The notes: generated from the letters alone by a model not told the origin. 64,000 nt of DNA from JAOAPY01 sp041492185 (GCA_041492185.1 JBGPWL010000001.1:77975-141974); one strand, 5' to 3'. Positions 17,049-26,363 are shown, counted from the first letter of the stretch. Numbers and translations are program-made.

Positions 17049-19580
17049 ATGGCGCCACGAAACTGGAAGAGTCTCGCTCTCGTACTCCCAAGCTTTACCA
17101 TCGGTCTCACACTCGTGTTTGCGGCGGTCATTTCCACGGCAAGATTGCCGCTGCTGAGTTGGTCGGGCCTCGGACCTATGTTTGTATTGTTGCTTCTCAC
17201 CTTGGCAGCCAGCCGGTTCACCGTAACAGTGACCAGCGCCGATGGACTTAGTCATAGCCGCAAATCCATCGCTGACGCCTTTGTACTTTTGGCAGTGATG
17301 GTTTATGCGGTCCCCCCTGCCAACACTGCCGGACCGGCGACGATCCTCGCGGCGCTTGTAGGCGTCGTCTCGTCCTACGCTTACGCCCGCCGGCGAGCGT
17401 TGATTTTCACGACCAGCATCACAGTGATTTCAACCTTCATCGCAGCACATTCGTACCGCTTGCTTTATGTCCTGTTTGATGGCGCCAGATCCAATGTTCC
17501 TCAAGGTGCTTCCATTAGCGTCCTGCTCGTACCGCTCTGTTTTCTTGCGGTAGTTCAATATCTCGTGAGCACAATGGCCGCGACGGCATTCCTCAGCCTG
17601 GATTCTGGCAAAGCGCGCATATTTCCCTCGAAAGAGAGTTTGGTGTGGACCTCGCTCACTGAGGTGGCGGGAGCTTCTTCTGCGGTGTTGTTCTATTCCG
17701 CAATCCATGGCGGCGGCTGGCCGTTCGTCTTCCTGGGGCTACTCATCAGCGGTCTCGCTCACCTGCTCTATCGATTCAACGAGAACCGTCTAGTGGAAGT
17801 AAAACTGGCGGAGACTGAGAAGCATCGATACCTGCAGCAGATGGCTGACATTCACATGAACACAATTGAATCTCTCGCCATCGCGATCGATGCGAAAGAC
17901 CAAACCACTCATGGCCACGTGCGCAGGACGCAAATCTACGCAAGCGAAATGGGCAAACTGTTTGATGTGACTGGCGCGGAATTGCAAGCACTCATCGCCG
18001 GAGCGCTGTTGCACGACATTGGCAAGCTGGCGGTGCCAGAATACATTCTGAACAAGCCGGGCAAATTAACAGAGGCCGAATTCGCCAAGATGAAGATCCA
18101 TCCCACGGTGGGCGGAGACATCTTGAAACGCGTTAAGTTTCCCTACCCGGTCGAAGACATCGTTCGCTACCACCACGAGAAGTGGGATGGAACCGGCTAC
18201 CCAAGAGGTCTCAAAGGCGAAGCGATTCCCCTGGTGGCGCGCATCATCTCCGTGGTCGATTTCTATGATGCCACGCGTTGCGATCGCCCGTACCGCATGG
18301 GAATGCAGCGAGAAGATTCCATTGCGCTGCTTCGTAATATGTCGGGCTCAGCTTTTGATCCGCAACTGGTCCAGGTCTTCGTGGAGCACGTTGAAGAGTT
18401 TGACAAGCTTATCGGTACTGAAGACATTCAGGAGCAGGTGGCATCCGATCAGCTTGATTACGAGACGTCGACTCGTCCCGATGCGGGTTTGGCCTCAGAC
18501 ATACTAGGCACGCCCGATCGTAAGTTGGGTTTCAGATCGATTACCGAAGCCCAGCGCGAAGTGTTTGCGCTCCATGAAATCGCGCAGACGATTGGCTCGT
18601 CGCTAAACCTGAACGACACAGTGACGCTTGTCACAGGTAAGCTGCGTGCGATCGTTCCGTTCGACACCTGCATCATCTTTACAGTCGATGATCGGTCCGG
18701 GAAGGCGATTGCGGTTCATGTTGCCGGCGAGCATGCTGAGGTTTTCGCGCGTCGAAGAATCCAAATCGGCGACGGCATAACTGGATGGGTGATCGCCAAC
18801 GGCCGATCGATGTGCAACGCGTCACCCGAACTCGATCTGGTGGGCTTACCAGAGGAGATAACAAGACAATTTCGTGGCGTGTTGGTCTCGCCACTGCTGC
18901 GAGAAGATGGGGCTTTCGGCTCTATCACGCTCTATTCAAAGAGCCGCACGTCTTATACATCCGAGCATGTCCGCCTGCTTGAATCGGTGGCCCAGCATGC
19001 ATCGAGCGCGTTAAATAATGCGTTGACCTTCGAGAAAACGAAGGAGAGCGCGCTGACTGACCCGCTGACAGACCTTCCAAATGCGCGGAGCTTCTACATG
19101 ATGGTCGAACAGCGAATTGCGGAGTGCCAACGCATGAACCGCGAATCCCTTGCTTTGATCAGCATCGATATTGACGACTTCAAATCGATAAACGACGCTT
19201 ACGGCCATGCTATTGGCGATCGTCTGCTCGCAAGCATTGCTGCCGTGATGCGCAAAGAGCTAAGGCAAATGGATATTCTCACTCGTTACGCCGGCGATGA
19301 GTTTGTCGCAATTATGCCCATGGCGTCGACCTCGATGGCCGTCTCAGTCGCGGAACGCATACGCGACTCCGTTGAGTCTAAGAAGTTCTCCGTTCGTCCG
19401 GGGCGAGTCGTTGAGGTAGGCCTCAGCCTGGGTGTGGCGTGTTTTCCTGCTGACGGAGAGACAACGGAAGAGCTACTGACGTCGGCCGCGCGAAACATGC
19501 AAACCGACAAGCACTCACGCAAGACAATTGCCATCCTTTCGATGGCCCCGACTGCCGCAACAATCGACGCACTTACCTAG
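17049..19580 (+). CDS. Membrane protein with HD-GYP, GAF and GGDEF domains (c-di-GMP turnover)
   Basis: 843 residues from ATG 17049, which begins just before the first membrane helix. About 240 residues of hydrophobic helices form the sensor region. The HD-GYP phosphodiesterase follows: HDIGKLAVPEYILNKPGKL near 322, then HHEKWDGTGYPRGLKGE near 374. A GAF domain covers about 510-660 and a diguanylate cyclase domain about 670-835. The cyclase motif reads AGDEF (RYAGDEFVAIM), a variant usually still active in this family. One protein could therefore both make and degrade c-di-GMP. A hairpin terminator follows at 19605. Confidence 0.9.
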   Translation: MAPRNWKSLALVLPSFTIGLTLVFAAVISTARLPLLSWSGLGPMFVLLLLTLAASRFTVTVTSADGLSHSRKSIADAFVLLAVMVYAVPPANTAGPATILAALVGVVSSYAYARRRALIFTTSITVISTFIAAHSYRLLYVLFDGARSNVPQGASISVLLVPLCFLAVVQYLVSTMAATAFLSLDSGKARIFPSKESLVWTSLTEVAGASSAVLFYSAIHGGGWPFVFLGLLISGLAHLLYRFNENRLVEVKLAETEKHRYLQQMADIHMNTIESLAIAIDAKDQTTHGHVRRTQIYASEMGKLFDVTGAELQALIAGALLHDIGKLAVPEYILNKPGKLTEAEFAKMKIHPTVGGDILKRVKFPYPVEDIVRYHHEKWDGTGYPRGLKGEAIPLVARIISVVDFYDATRCDRPYRMGMQREDSIALLRNMSGSAFDPQLVQVFVEHVEEFDKLIGTEDIQEQVASDQLDYETSTRPDAGLASDILGTPDRKLGFRSITEAQREVFALHEIAQTIGSSLNLNDTVTLVTGKLRAIVPFDTCIIFTVDDRSGKAIAVHVAGEHAEVFARRRIQIGDGITGWVIANGRSMCNASPELDLVGLPEEITRQFRGVLVSPLLREDGAFGSITLYSKSRTSYTSEHVRLLESVAQHASSALNNALTFEKTKESALTDPLTDLPNARSFYMMVEQRIAECQRMNRESLALISIDIDDFKSINDAYGHAIGDRLLASIAAVMRKELRQMDILTRYAGDEFVAIMPMASTSMAVSVAERIRDSVESKKFSVRPGRVVEVGLSLGVACFPADGETTEELLTSAARNMQTDKHSRKTIAILSMAPTAATIDALT

Positions 19581-19604
19581 CTTGGTTTGTTGTTGTCTAT
19601 ATCA

Positions 19605-19633
19605 GGAGCACGCTGCATGATGTGGCGTGCTCC
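19605..19633 (+). terminator. Hairpin downstream of the HD-GYP/GGDEF gene
   Basis: A perfect 9-bp stem (GGAGCACGC with GCGTGCTCC) has an 11-base loop and is followed by a weak T-containing tract (TTACTCGTT). It lies 25 bases after the stop codon. A poor T-run makes intrinsic termination uncertain. Confidence 0.45.
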
Positions 19634-19656
19634 TTACTCGTTGCGAGCCATCGTTT

Positions 19657-19686
19657 TTGGACGCCATCGCGCATCTCGCGTATAAT
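19657..19686 (+). promoter_or_regulatory. Candidate sigma70 promoter of the pyruvate dehydrogenase genes
   Basis: TTGGAC (19657-19662), 18 bases and a consensus TATAAT (19681-19686) lie 86 bases upstream of the pdhA ATG. Confidence 0.5.
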
Positions 19687-19772
19687 CCAGACTTTCGCCA
19701 ATGATACTGATTCGATTGGCCCAGGCAGAAACTTAGAGTTCGCGGGACGAATGTCTTTGATGCAAACGCAAG

Positions 19773-20888
19773 ATGAGCAAACAAACATCTGATCGGGCGG
19801 CGGGTACCCAAGCCTCTGGCGGAGGCGCGACTGCGGTAATTGAGCCGGAGGCCCCGGCCTCGCACGACCAAGCGTCCAACAGCCGGAAGAACGAACAAGA
19901 AGCGCGGGTCCAGGGCTTCGACCGGCAAACTCTCATAGATCTCTACTACCAAATGCTTCTGGTGCGCCGGTTCGAGGAGAAGTCAGCCGAAGCTTACAGC
20001 ACCGGAAAGATTGGCGGCTTTTGCCATCTTTACATCGGTCAGGAAGCCGTTGCTGTTGGCACGATCTCAGCTATTCGTGCTGACGACTACGTGCTGGCAA
20101 GCTACCGCGAACACGCGCACGCAATCATCAAAGGCATCTCGCCAGATGCGGTTATGGCTGAACTGTACGGTAAGGCTGGAGGGTGTTCAAAAGGCAAGGG
20201 CGGCTCGATGCACATGTTCGATAAAGACGTGAACTTCCTCGGCGGACATGCGATCGTGGGTGGCCAGATTCCGCTGGCGACCGGCGTAGCGTTCGCGTCA
20301 AAATACCAGGGAACCGACCAGGTGACGCTCTGTTATTTTGGCGAGGCCGCCGTGAATCAGGGCGCGTTTCATGAATCGCTGAACCTGGCCCAGCTTTGGA
20401 AACTTCCCTGCATTTACATCTGCGAAAACAATCAGTACGGAATGGGAACCTCGCTTGAGCGCGCCATGTCGTTCCAGGACATCTCGGAAAAGGCGCACGC
20501 CTATGAGATCGCCGCCGAGCACGTCGATGGAATGGATGTGCTTGCAGTTCGCGCCGCGACCGAGCGCGCCGTGGAACGGGCTCGAAAACAGTATCTGCCT
20601 ACGCTGCTCGAGGTGCGCACTTATCGCTTCATGGGTCACTCGATGTCCGATCCGGGAAACTATCGCACGCGAGCGGAGATTGAGAAACATCAGGAGCGCG
20701 ATCCGCTTAAACTCTTTTCGCAAACGCTCAAAGCGAATGCCATCGTCAAGGACGATGAGTTGGCAGCAATGGATCGAGAGATTCGCGAAATAGTGGAACA
20801 TGCAGTCCGTTTCGCGGAAGAAAGCCCGTATCCGAACCCGGACGAATTGTACGCAGACGTTTACGCGAATCCGATTGGCCGGGAATGA
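19773..20888 (+). CDS. pdhA: Pyruvate dehydrogenase E1 component, alpha subunit
   Basis: 371 residues. The first 45 residues are a disordered Ala/Gly/Glu-rich extension, after which the thiamine-diphosphate enzyme fold starts (LIDLYYQMLLVRRFEEKSAE). KGKGGSMHMF and the Mg/ThDP region ending ICENNQYGMGT are conserved. At the position of the usual GDG motif the sequence reads GEA (YFGEAAVNQGAFHESLNLAQ), a notable change. With E1beta it decarboxylates pyruvate and acetylates the E2 lipoyl group. Same-strand neighbours are pdhB (36 bases) and pdhC; no E3 gene is in the window. A branched-chain 2-oxoacid substrate cannot be excluded. Confidence 0.9.
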   Translation: MSKQTSDRAAGTQASGGGATAVIEPEAPASHDQASNSRKNEQEARVQGFDRQTLIDLYYQMLLVRRFEEKSAEAYSTGKIGGFCHLYIGQEAVAVGTISAIRADDYVLASYREHAHAIIKGISPDAVMAELYGKAGGCSKGKGGSMHMFDKDVNFLGGHAIVGGQIPLATGVAFASKYQGTDQVTLCYFGEAAVNQGAFHESLNLAQLWKLPCIYICENNQYGMGTSLERAMSFQDISEKAHAYEIAAEHVDGMDVLAVRAATERAVERARKQYLPTLLEVRTYRFMGHSMSDPGNYRTRAEIEKHQERDPLKLFSQTLKANAIVKDDELAAMDREIREIVEHAVRFAEESPYPNPDELYADVYANPIGRE

Positions 20889-20924
20889 AGGTAACCAACG
20901 TTTCAGCTTTAGGAACCTGTTGAT

Positions 20925-21908
20925 ATGGCCGTAATCACAATACGCGAAGCGCTCAATCAGGCAATTCGCGAAGAACTCCTTCGCGACGAAAAGGTCTTCC
21001 TCATGGGAGAAGAAGTCGCGGCTTATCAGGGCGCATATAAAGTGACAAAAGGGCTGCTTCAGGAGTTTGGTGATAAGCGCGTTATCGATACGCCGATTAC
21101 TGAGTTGGGTTTCGCGGGTCTTGGCGTGGGCGCTGCCATGGCCGGTCTGCGGCCGATTGTCGAGTTCATGACGTTCAATTTCTCGATCCTCGCCACGGAC
21201 CAGATCATCAATTCCGCCGCGAAGATGCTTTACATGTCCGGCGGGCAATTCAAAATTCCAATCGTTTTTCGCGGTCCAGGTGGTTCGGCCTTCCAGGTTT
21301 CTTCGCAACACTCGCAGGCGTTGGAATCGTGGTTCGCCTACTTCCCGGGATTGAAGGTTGTGATGCCGTCGACTCCCGCCGATGCAAAGGGACTGCTTAA
21401 GTCATCAATTCGCGATGACGATCCTGTAATCTTCATCGAGCAGGAACGGATGTACGGACTAAAGGGCGAAGTCCCGGACGACGAAGACTTTACGATTCCG
21501 CTTGGCGTCGCCGACATCAAGCGAGAAGGAACCGACGCGACGATTGTGGCGCGGTCGCTGATGGTACCCGCAGCGTTGAAGGCTGCAGAAGCGCTCCAGG
21601 AACAAGGCGTCTCGTGTGAGGTCATCGATCCCCGCACCATCAGGCCGCTCGACATTGACACTATTGTTGAATCAGTGAAAAAAACCAACCGGGTTGTCGT
21701 CGCGGAAGAGTCGCATCCTTTTTGCGGAGTGGGAGCCGAGATAAGCGCCGAGATCAACGAACGCGCGTTCGATTATCTCGATGCGCCCGTGCGTAGAGTC
21801 TCCGGAGCAGACGTGCCGATGCCCTACGCGAAGAATCTCGAGCAGCTTGCAATCCCGAGCGTCGAACAAATTGTCGCAGCGGTGCGCGAGGTTGCGTATC
21901 TCGAGTAG
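20925..21908 (+). CDS. pdhB: Pyruvate dehydrogenase E1 component, beta subunit
   Basis: 327 residues, full length, starting MAVITIREALNQAIREELLR. The conserved EEVAAYQGAYKVTKGL, DTPITELGFAGLGVGAAM and VFRGPGGSAFQVSSQHSQ blocks are all present, as is the C-terminal transketolase domain (VIDPRTIRPLDIDTIVESVK). It forms the alpha2beta2 E1 with the preceding gene. AGGAA precedes the start. The arrangement E1alpha, E1beta, E2 is the standard operon order. Confidence 0.95.
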   Translation: MAVITIREALNQAIREELLRDEKVFLMGEEVAAYQGAYKVTKGLLQEFGDKRVIDTPITELGFAGLGVGAAMAGLRPIVEFMTFNFSILATDQIINSAAKMLYMSGGQFKIPIVFRGPGGSAFQVSSQHSQALESWFAYFPGLKVVMPSTPADAKGLLKSSIRDDDPVIFIEQERMYGLKGEVPDDEDFTIPLGVADIKREGTDATIVARSLMVPAALKAAEALQEQGVSCEVIDPRTIRPLDIDTIVESVKKTNRVVVAEESHPFCGVGAEISAEINERAFDYLDAPVRRVSGADVPMPYAKNLEQLAIPSVEQIVAAVREVAYLE

Positions 21909-21953
21909 CACAGATTTCAGTCTGTGACGCTGGTTAACTAAGGTACACGCTGA

Positions 21954-23246
21954 ATGGCCAAAGAGGTAATCATGCCGAAGCTCTCCCCAACGATGGAGGA
22001 GGGACAACTTTCGCGCTGGCTCAAGAAAGAGGGCGACACGGTCGCAATGGGTGAGCCGCTGGCGGAGATCGACACCGACAAAGCAACGATGGAGATGCAG
22101 GCGCTCGCGAGTGGCGTACTGCGAAAGATTCTGATCAAGGAAGGTGAGTCGGCGCCGCTGGGCCGGACGATCGCCATCGTTGGCGAGCCTGATGAAGACA
22201 TCTCTGCTCTGCTCGATAAGTCTGCAACCGTTCAACCTGCCGCTGAAGCAAAGCAGCCGACTCCTCAGCCAGATGTTCCAGGCGTTCAGCAGCCCACGCC
22301 AGTCGCAGGTGGAAATGGCAGAGAGGGCGAAGTCGTCGAGACCGCGACGTCTGGTCGGTTGATTGTTTCACCGCTGGCCGCGCGCATGGCCGCCGAAGCC
22401 GGGATCGATCTCCGCTCACTTAACGGCAGTGGACCCGGAGGCCGAATCATCAAACGCGACATTGAAGCAGCAATAGCGCAGCCCGCTACCACAAGGGTCG
22501 AGCCTCCGCCGAGGCCACTGCGCGCGGTTCAGCCTATGCAGCAACCTGCTTTCGCCGGGGCCTCGCCGTTTCGCGATGAGCCAATTAGCGAGATTCGCAA
22601 AGTGATTGCTCGGCGTCTGGTGACCTCGATCGGGCCGGTGCCCCACTTCTTCCTGACGACAGAGATCGAAATGGACCGCGCCGTTGAAATGCGGCGAAAC
22701 ATCAACGAACTCGATCCCGAGTTGAAGATCAGCATCAACGACATCATCGTAAAAGTTGCCGCTGCTGCGTTGATTCAGCACGGCGACGTCAATGCGTCTT
22801 TTCAGGACAAGGTGATTCGATATTACGAACGCGCTGATGTGGGCGTCGCGGTAGCAATCGAAGACGGTTTGATCACGCCGGTGGTGCGTTCCGCTGATCA
22901 GAAATCGTTAAGCGAAATCGCACGCGAAGTGCGTGATCTTGCCGAACGAGCGCGTCAGCGGAAATTGAAACCGGAAGAATATACGGGCGCGAGCTTCTCC
23001 ATCAGCAATCTTGGCATGTTCGGCATCGACGAATTCACCGCGGTGATCAATCCACCTGAAGGTGCGATCCTGGCGGTGGGCGCAGTAGCGCCGAAGCCGG
23101 TTGTACGAGAAGGGGAAATCGTCGTGCGACAAATGATGCGCGTGACAATGTCGTGCGATCATCGGGTGATTGACGGCGCAACGGGCGCAAAGTTTCTGCA
23201 GACGTTTAAGAAGATTCTTGAGAATCCGCTCTATTTGGTTGTCTAG
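21954..23246 (+). CDS. pdhC: Dihydrolipoamide acetyltransferase (E2) of pyruvate dehydrogenase
   Basis: 430 residues. There is a single lipoyl domain (residues 1-80) with the modified Lys in EIDTDKATMEM near 43. A Pro/Gln-rich linker follows, then the E3-binding domain (about 137-175; VSPLAARMAAEAGIDL). The catalytic acyltransferase domain ends with SCDHRVIDGATGAKFLQ near 403. The domain layout is complete. It transfers the acetyl group from lipoate to CoA. The start is 46 bases after the pdhB stop. Confidence 0.95.
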   Translation: MAKEVIMPKLSPTMEEGQLSRWLKKEGDTVAMGEPLAEIDTDKATMEMQALASGVLRKILIKEGESAPLGRTIAIVGEPDEDISALLDKSATVQPAAEAKQPTPQPDVPGVQQPTPVAGGNGREGEVVETATSGRLIVSPLAARMAAEAGIDLRSLNGSGPGGRIIKRDIEAAIAQPATTRVEPPPRPLRAVQPMQQPAFAGASPFRDEPISEIRKVIARRLVTSIGPVPHFFLTTEIEMDRAVEMRRNINELDPELKISINDIIVKVAAAALIQHGDVNASFQDKVIRYYERADVGVAVAIEDGLITPVVRSADQKSLSEIAREVRDLAERARQRKLKPEEYTGASFSISNLGMFGIDEFTAVINPPEGAILAVGAVAPKPVVREGEIVVRQMMRVTMSCDHRVIDGATGAKFLQTFKKILENPLYLVV

Positions 23247-23248
23247 TT

Positions 23249-24277
23249 GTGACCGACGAACCTCTGAGTCCGTCGACGAAAAGGCTTGCTCTCAAGGAAG
23301 GATCGGGACGACCGGTCCTTTTTGCTATGAATGCCAAGCGCCAGCCATTGAAAGACCGCAGTGTTGCGCCGCACCTCGCCCTGATCGCAGTGCAGGCGAT
23401 GTTTGGCACCTGGTATATCGTGGGCAAGGTTCTCCTGCGCTCAGTCTCGAGCACGGGTTTAGTCGCATTTCGTGTTGTCGGCGCGGCGATCGCGTTCTCG
23501 TTGTTACAACGCGGACTCGGTCAACTCCGCCTTATACCCAGAAAAGATCTGCTCTCGCTTATCGTTTGCAGCACCCTGGGAGTAACCCTGAATCAGCTTC
23601 TCTTTGTGAAAGGGTTGTCGCTGACGACGGCGATTGACGCCACCCTGATCACTACGACCATTCCGGTTTTTACTTTAGCTGTGAGCATTTTTATCGGCTA
23701 CGACCAGCTCTCGTTGAGACGAAGTCTTGGCATCATCTCAGCGGCAGCCGGGGTCATTTATCTTGTCGACCCTCTGCGGGCAGACTTCTCGGCGCAGACG
23801 ACGCTGGGCAATCTGCTTATTGTCATAAACTCACTCTCGTACGCCTGCTACATAGTGCTGTCGAAAGATCTATTCAAACGTTATGGCGCGCTGAATGTAA
23901 TCACGTGGATTTTTGTGATCGGTTGCGTCGTCACGCTCCCAATCGGTCTTGTCGGATTAAGCGCGGATCACCTGGGGAGTCTCAGTGCGGGCTTGTGGCT
24001 CAGAATCGCGTACACCATTTTGGTACCGACTGTTGGCGCTTACTACCTTAACGCGTGGGCGCTAACGAAAGTCTCGCCTGGTATCGTCGCCACCTACATT
24101 TATCTTCAACCGCTGATCGCTTTGGGACTCGCGCCGTTGGTGCTGGGCGAAAAACTGAATTCCCGAACCCTGGTCGCATGTATTTTGATTTTTACGGGCG
24201 TGGCGGTTGTTACCTGGAGAGGCCGCAGCAAGGCGGTCAAGGAAGTCTCCGAGCATCCGGATGCGCTGGCCCACTAG
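23249..24277 (+). CDS. EamA/DMT-family transporter
   Basis: 342 residues from GTG 23249, two bases after the pdhC stop; an internal ATG at 23327 is a credible alternative since no ribosome site is obvious at either. Ten hydrophobic helices in two EamA repeats follow a charged 40-residue N-terminus. GTWYIVGKVLLR, LTTAIDATLITTTIPVF and TILVPTVGAYYLNAWAL are typical of the drug/metabolite transporter superfamily, which mostly exports amino acids or small metabolites. The substrate is unknown. The position suggests co-transcription with pdhABC without proving a linked role. Confidence 0.85.
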   Translation: MTDEPLSPSTKRLALKEGSGRPVLFAMNAKRQPLKDRSVAPHLALIAVQAMFGTWYIVGKVLLRSVSSTGLVAFRVVGAAIAFSLLQRGLGQLRLIPRKDLLSLIVCSTLGVTLNQLLFVKGLSLTTAIDATLITTTIPVFTLAVSIFIGYDQLSLRRSLGIISAAAGVIYLVDPLRADFSAQTTLGNLLIVINSLSYACYIVLSKDLFKRYGALNVITWIFVIGCVVTLPIGLVGLSADHLGSLSAGLWLRIAYTILVPTVGAYYLNAWALTKVSPGIVATYIYLQPLIALGLAPLVLGEKLNSRTLVACILIFTGVAVVTWRGRSKAVKEVSEHPDALAH

Positions 24278-24345
24278 AGCCGCTTACTCTTGCCGGCCAA
24301 AGTCTTCAATCCGACTTCCGGCCCGCGGAGTGCGCCCGGATCTAA

Positions 24346-24513
24346 TCATGACAATTGCGCCTGGCACCTGCGGCACTGCGCGCGCCGCTTCGCGTTGAGA
24401 GTCCCGCAAGCCTGGCATCGTTTATACATGGCGCGAGCGAACAGCTGTGTAATCAACGCACTCAAGCCAAGGATGGCGATGAGTACAACTAAATTCAGCA
24501 GCAGATCTTTCAA
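24346..24513 (-). CDS. Very small membrane protein with a zinc ribbon
   Basis: 55 residues from TTG 24513; GGGAG six bases upstream supports the start. One hydrophobic helix (LLLNLVVLIAILGLSALI) is followed by a four-cysteine zinc ribbon (CQACGTLNAKRRAQCRRCQA). No family is recognised. The next minus-strand gene upstream (24559-24954) encodes two more zinc ribbons, so the pair may be an operon. Confidence 0.6.
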   Translation of the reverse strand: MKDLLLNLVVLIAILGLSALITQLFARAMYKRCQACGTLNAKRRAQCRRCQAQLS

Positions 24514-24558
24514 CTATTTCTCCCGCGAAGGCGAGGCCTTAACGATCTCGGAATTTAC

Positions 24559-24954
24559 TCACTTACTACTGCTCCGGCGAGCCAGAAACCGGTTATTGCA
24601 ATCAGCGCATCTGTAGGGATAGATGCCGATCAGTCCTGCCAAACGTTCAATAATGCCGCGTCGATGAGATCGGTGCGTCTGACCTCCACACGCGGGGCAT
24701 TCACCTGACTCACGGTGTCGTCCAACAGTCTTGCTCGGCCCGGCACTGGGGCTCGCATTCTCCACGCGTTCCTTCTGGCGTTCTTTCCTGCGCCGACCCG
24801 AGCGCGGCAAGGTCCCCGGCAAGATGAAACCCTTGAACCGCAAATTGCATGAATCGCACAGGAGTTCACGAAAACCCACCAGCCGGAGGAGCAGCGGATC
24901 GGGCGAGTAGCCCCGCCGAATCCTCTCACTTCGACATTTGGGACAGCGCTTCAT
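24559..24954 (-). CDS. Protein with two zinc-ribbon domains
   Basis: 131 residues from ATG 24954; a TTG two codons earlier is possible. The N-terminal ribbon is CPKCRSERIRRGY...CDSCNLRF. A highly basic linker (SGRRRKERQKERVEN) follows, and then a C-terminal ribbon CPACGGQTHRSHRRG...CADCNNRF. The two halves resemble each other (both have GLIGIYPYRC / GFRELLCDSC-type second knuckles), suggesting internal duplication. Nucleic-acid or protein binding is possible; no function is assigned. Confidence 0.7.
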   Translation of the reverse strand: MKRCPKCRSERIRRGYSPDPLLLRLVGFRELLCDSCNLRFKGFILPGTLPRSGRRRKERQKERVENASPSAGPSKTVGRHRESGECPACGGQTHRSHRRGIIERLAGLIGIYPYRCADCNNRFLARRSSSK

Positions 24955-25105
24955 CGTCAATCCAAGGTATGCGGCTTGGCAATTCTACCAAGCGACACAT
25001 CCTGTTACCACATTCTCGAAGCAGGTCATTGAGAAAATCTTTGCTGCCGTGCTAAAGTCGCCTGACGATCTTCGGGACGCTACCACTTTTTAAGGGAAAC
25101 ATTGC

Positions 25106-25480
25106 ATGTATGACATGGTAGATAAGCACTGGCCAATGTCAGTCGGCGACGGCAAGGCGACGCGGAAGAAAAAACCTCGCATCCTCGCTATCACGACTGA
25201 CTGTTGCACCGGCTGCGCCGGCTCGCCCGCGTGCATCGAGTATTGTCCCATCGAAGCATGCATGTTTTGGATTCCCGACGAAGACCATCCGCCGTTCGGC
25301 CGCATCGAAGTCGATCCATACCTCTGCATCGGTTGCCAGAAATGCATCAGCAAGGGACCTGACGGCGCGTTTCTTGATGGCTGTCCGTGGGATGCAATCG
25401 AGATGGTACCGACCGAAGACTGGGAAGCAGTGCATGGCATCGCGCTGCCGGATGCTCCACCAGCGCCACCTACGGTTTAA
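25106..25480 (+). CDS. Ferredoxin-like 4Fe-4S protein
   Basis: 124 residues. The first cysteine cluster is CCTGCAGSPACIEYCP and the second CIGCQKCISKGPDG...CPWDAIEM, enough ligands for two 4Fe-4S clusters although the first has an unusual insertion and the second lacks the classical CxxCxxCxxxCP spacing. A basic N-terminal stretch (GKATRKKKPR) precedes the clusters. AAGGGA lies upstream of the ATG. A role in cytoplasmic electron transfer is inferred. It overlaps the 3' end of the convergent HEAT/lipoyl gene by 11 bases. Confidence 0.8.
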   Translation: MYDMVDKHWPMSVGDGKATRKKKPRILAITTDCCTGCAGSPACIEYCPIEACMFWIPDEDHPPFGRIEVDPYLCIGCQKCISKGPDGAFLDGCPWDAIEMVPTEDWEAVHGIALPDAPPAPPTV

Positions 25481-26363
25481 TATTTTCTTTCTTTTCATTC
25501 GAGCGGCCCTGAACGAATTTTGCCGTGAGGGCCGCTTGTTCTTTTATTCGATCGGGAAATGAATCAACGCCGCGCACATAGCGTTCGATCTCCGGCAAAT
25601 CCTCAGCCTGCCCCACGAGCGAGAGTCCGCGCAAAGCTTCCCAGATGCTTTCCGCATCCGAACTAATGGTCAGCACGGTGTCGCCGGGGTTTACTCTTGA
25701 TCCATTCGACGCTAATACTCTTTCTATTCTTCCCGTCAGTGGCGAGCGCAACTCAGCGCTCTGATTGTCACTCTTGCTGATTCGGGCCAGCAACGTTCCA
25801 CGCGAAATCGGCGATCCCTCGTTTAGAGTGCTATTGACCAAGCCTGCGGTGATTGCGTTTACTGGATAGGGCTTAAGTGTTGCCAATAGTTCGCTGCGTC
25901 CGCTCGCGTCGTTGAACCTTACCAGTGCGAGCGCCGCGTTGCGCCGTACGATTGGTTCAGGATCTTTCAGCAACTTCAGCAACGCTTCCTGAAACTCGTT
26001 CGATTTGTTGTCGAAACCCATCACCCAAGCGACAGTCAAGCGATATTCAGCTTCCGAACTGCCGGCCAGTTCGATCAACTTCGGATACCACTGTCTGGCG
26101 TTTGGATTTCCCTTCTCGATGCGATCCTGAATCTGCAACAGCGCATGTTGCACGTGACGCGGATGCTTTTCATCCGACAAGTACTTTGCTAGGTCCGCGT
26201 CACTCAGCTCGCGGCCAAACCAGGTGAAGTACCAGGTCAAAAACGACGCCAGTACGAACAGCACGGCCAGAATCAGAATGGGAAGCGACGAGCGACGGCG
26301 CGGCGTTTCCGTCGCACCGATCGCAACACTCGGACTGTTTCCGTTTTCCGTCGATTCGCTCAT
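25470..26363 (-). CDS. Membrane-anchored HEAT-repeat protein with biotinyl/lipoyl-like domain
   Basis: 297 residues from ATG 26363. One transmembrane helix (LPILILAVLFVLASFLTWYF, about 25-46) is followed by HEAT-like repeats (about 80-165; LLKLLKDPEPIVRRNAALAL). A barrel of the biotinyl/lipoyl type follows (about 185-240; SPISRGTLLARI, LRSPLTGRIERVL, RVNPGDTVLTI). The usual modified Lys motif is absent, so the barrel probably acts as a structural hybrid motif as in membrane-fusion proteins. This fusion is not one I recognise. It lies directly downstream of the DUF420 gene. Confidence 0.65.
   Translation of the reverse strand: MSESTENGNSPSVAIGATETPRRRSSLPILILAVLFVLASFLTWYFTWFGRELSDADLAKYLSDEKHPRHVQHALLQIQDRIEKGNPNARQWYPKLIELAGSSEAEYRLTVAWVMGFDNKSNEFQEALLKLLKDPEPIVRRNAALALVRFNDASGRSELLATLKPYPVNAITAGLVNSTLNEGSPISRGTLLARISKSDNQSAELRSPLTGRIERVLASNGSRVNPGDTVLTISSDAESIWEALRGLSLVGQAEDLPEIERYVRGVDSFPDRIKEQAALTAKFVQGRSNEKKENIKP

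Noticed and set aside
20298..21311. 337-codon minus-strand ORF across pdhA and pdhB
   Set aside because: It is antisense to two certain enzymes, its composition is Arg/His/Leu-rich as expected from GC-skewed codons read backwards, and no motif is visible.
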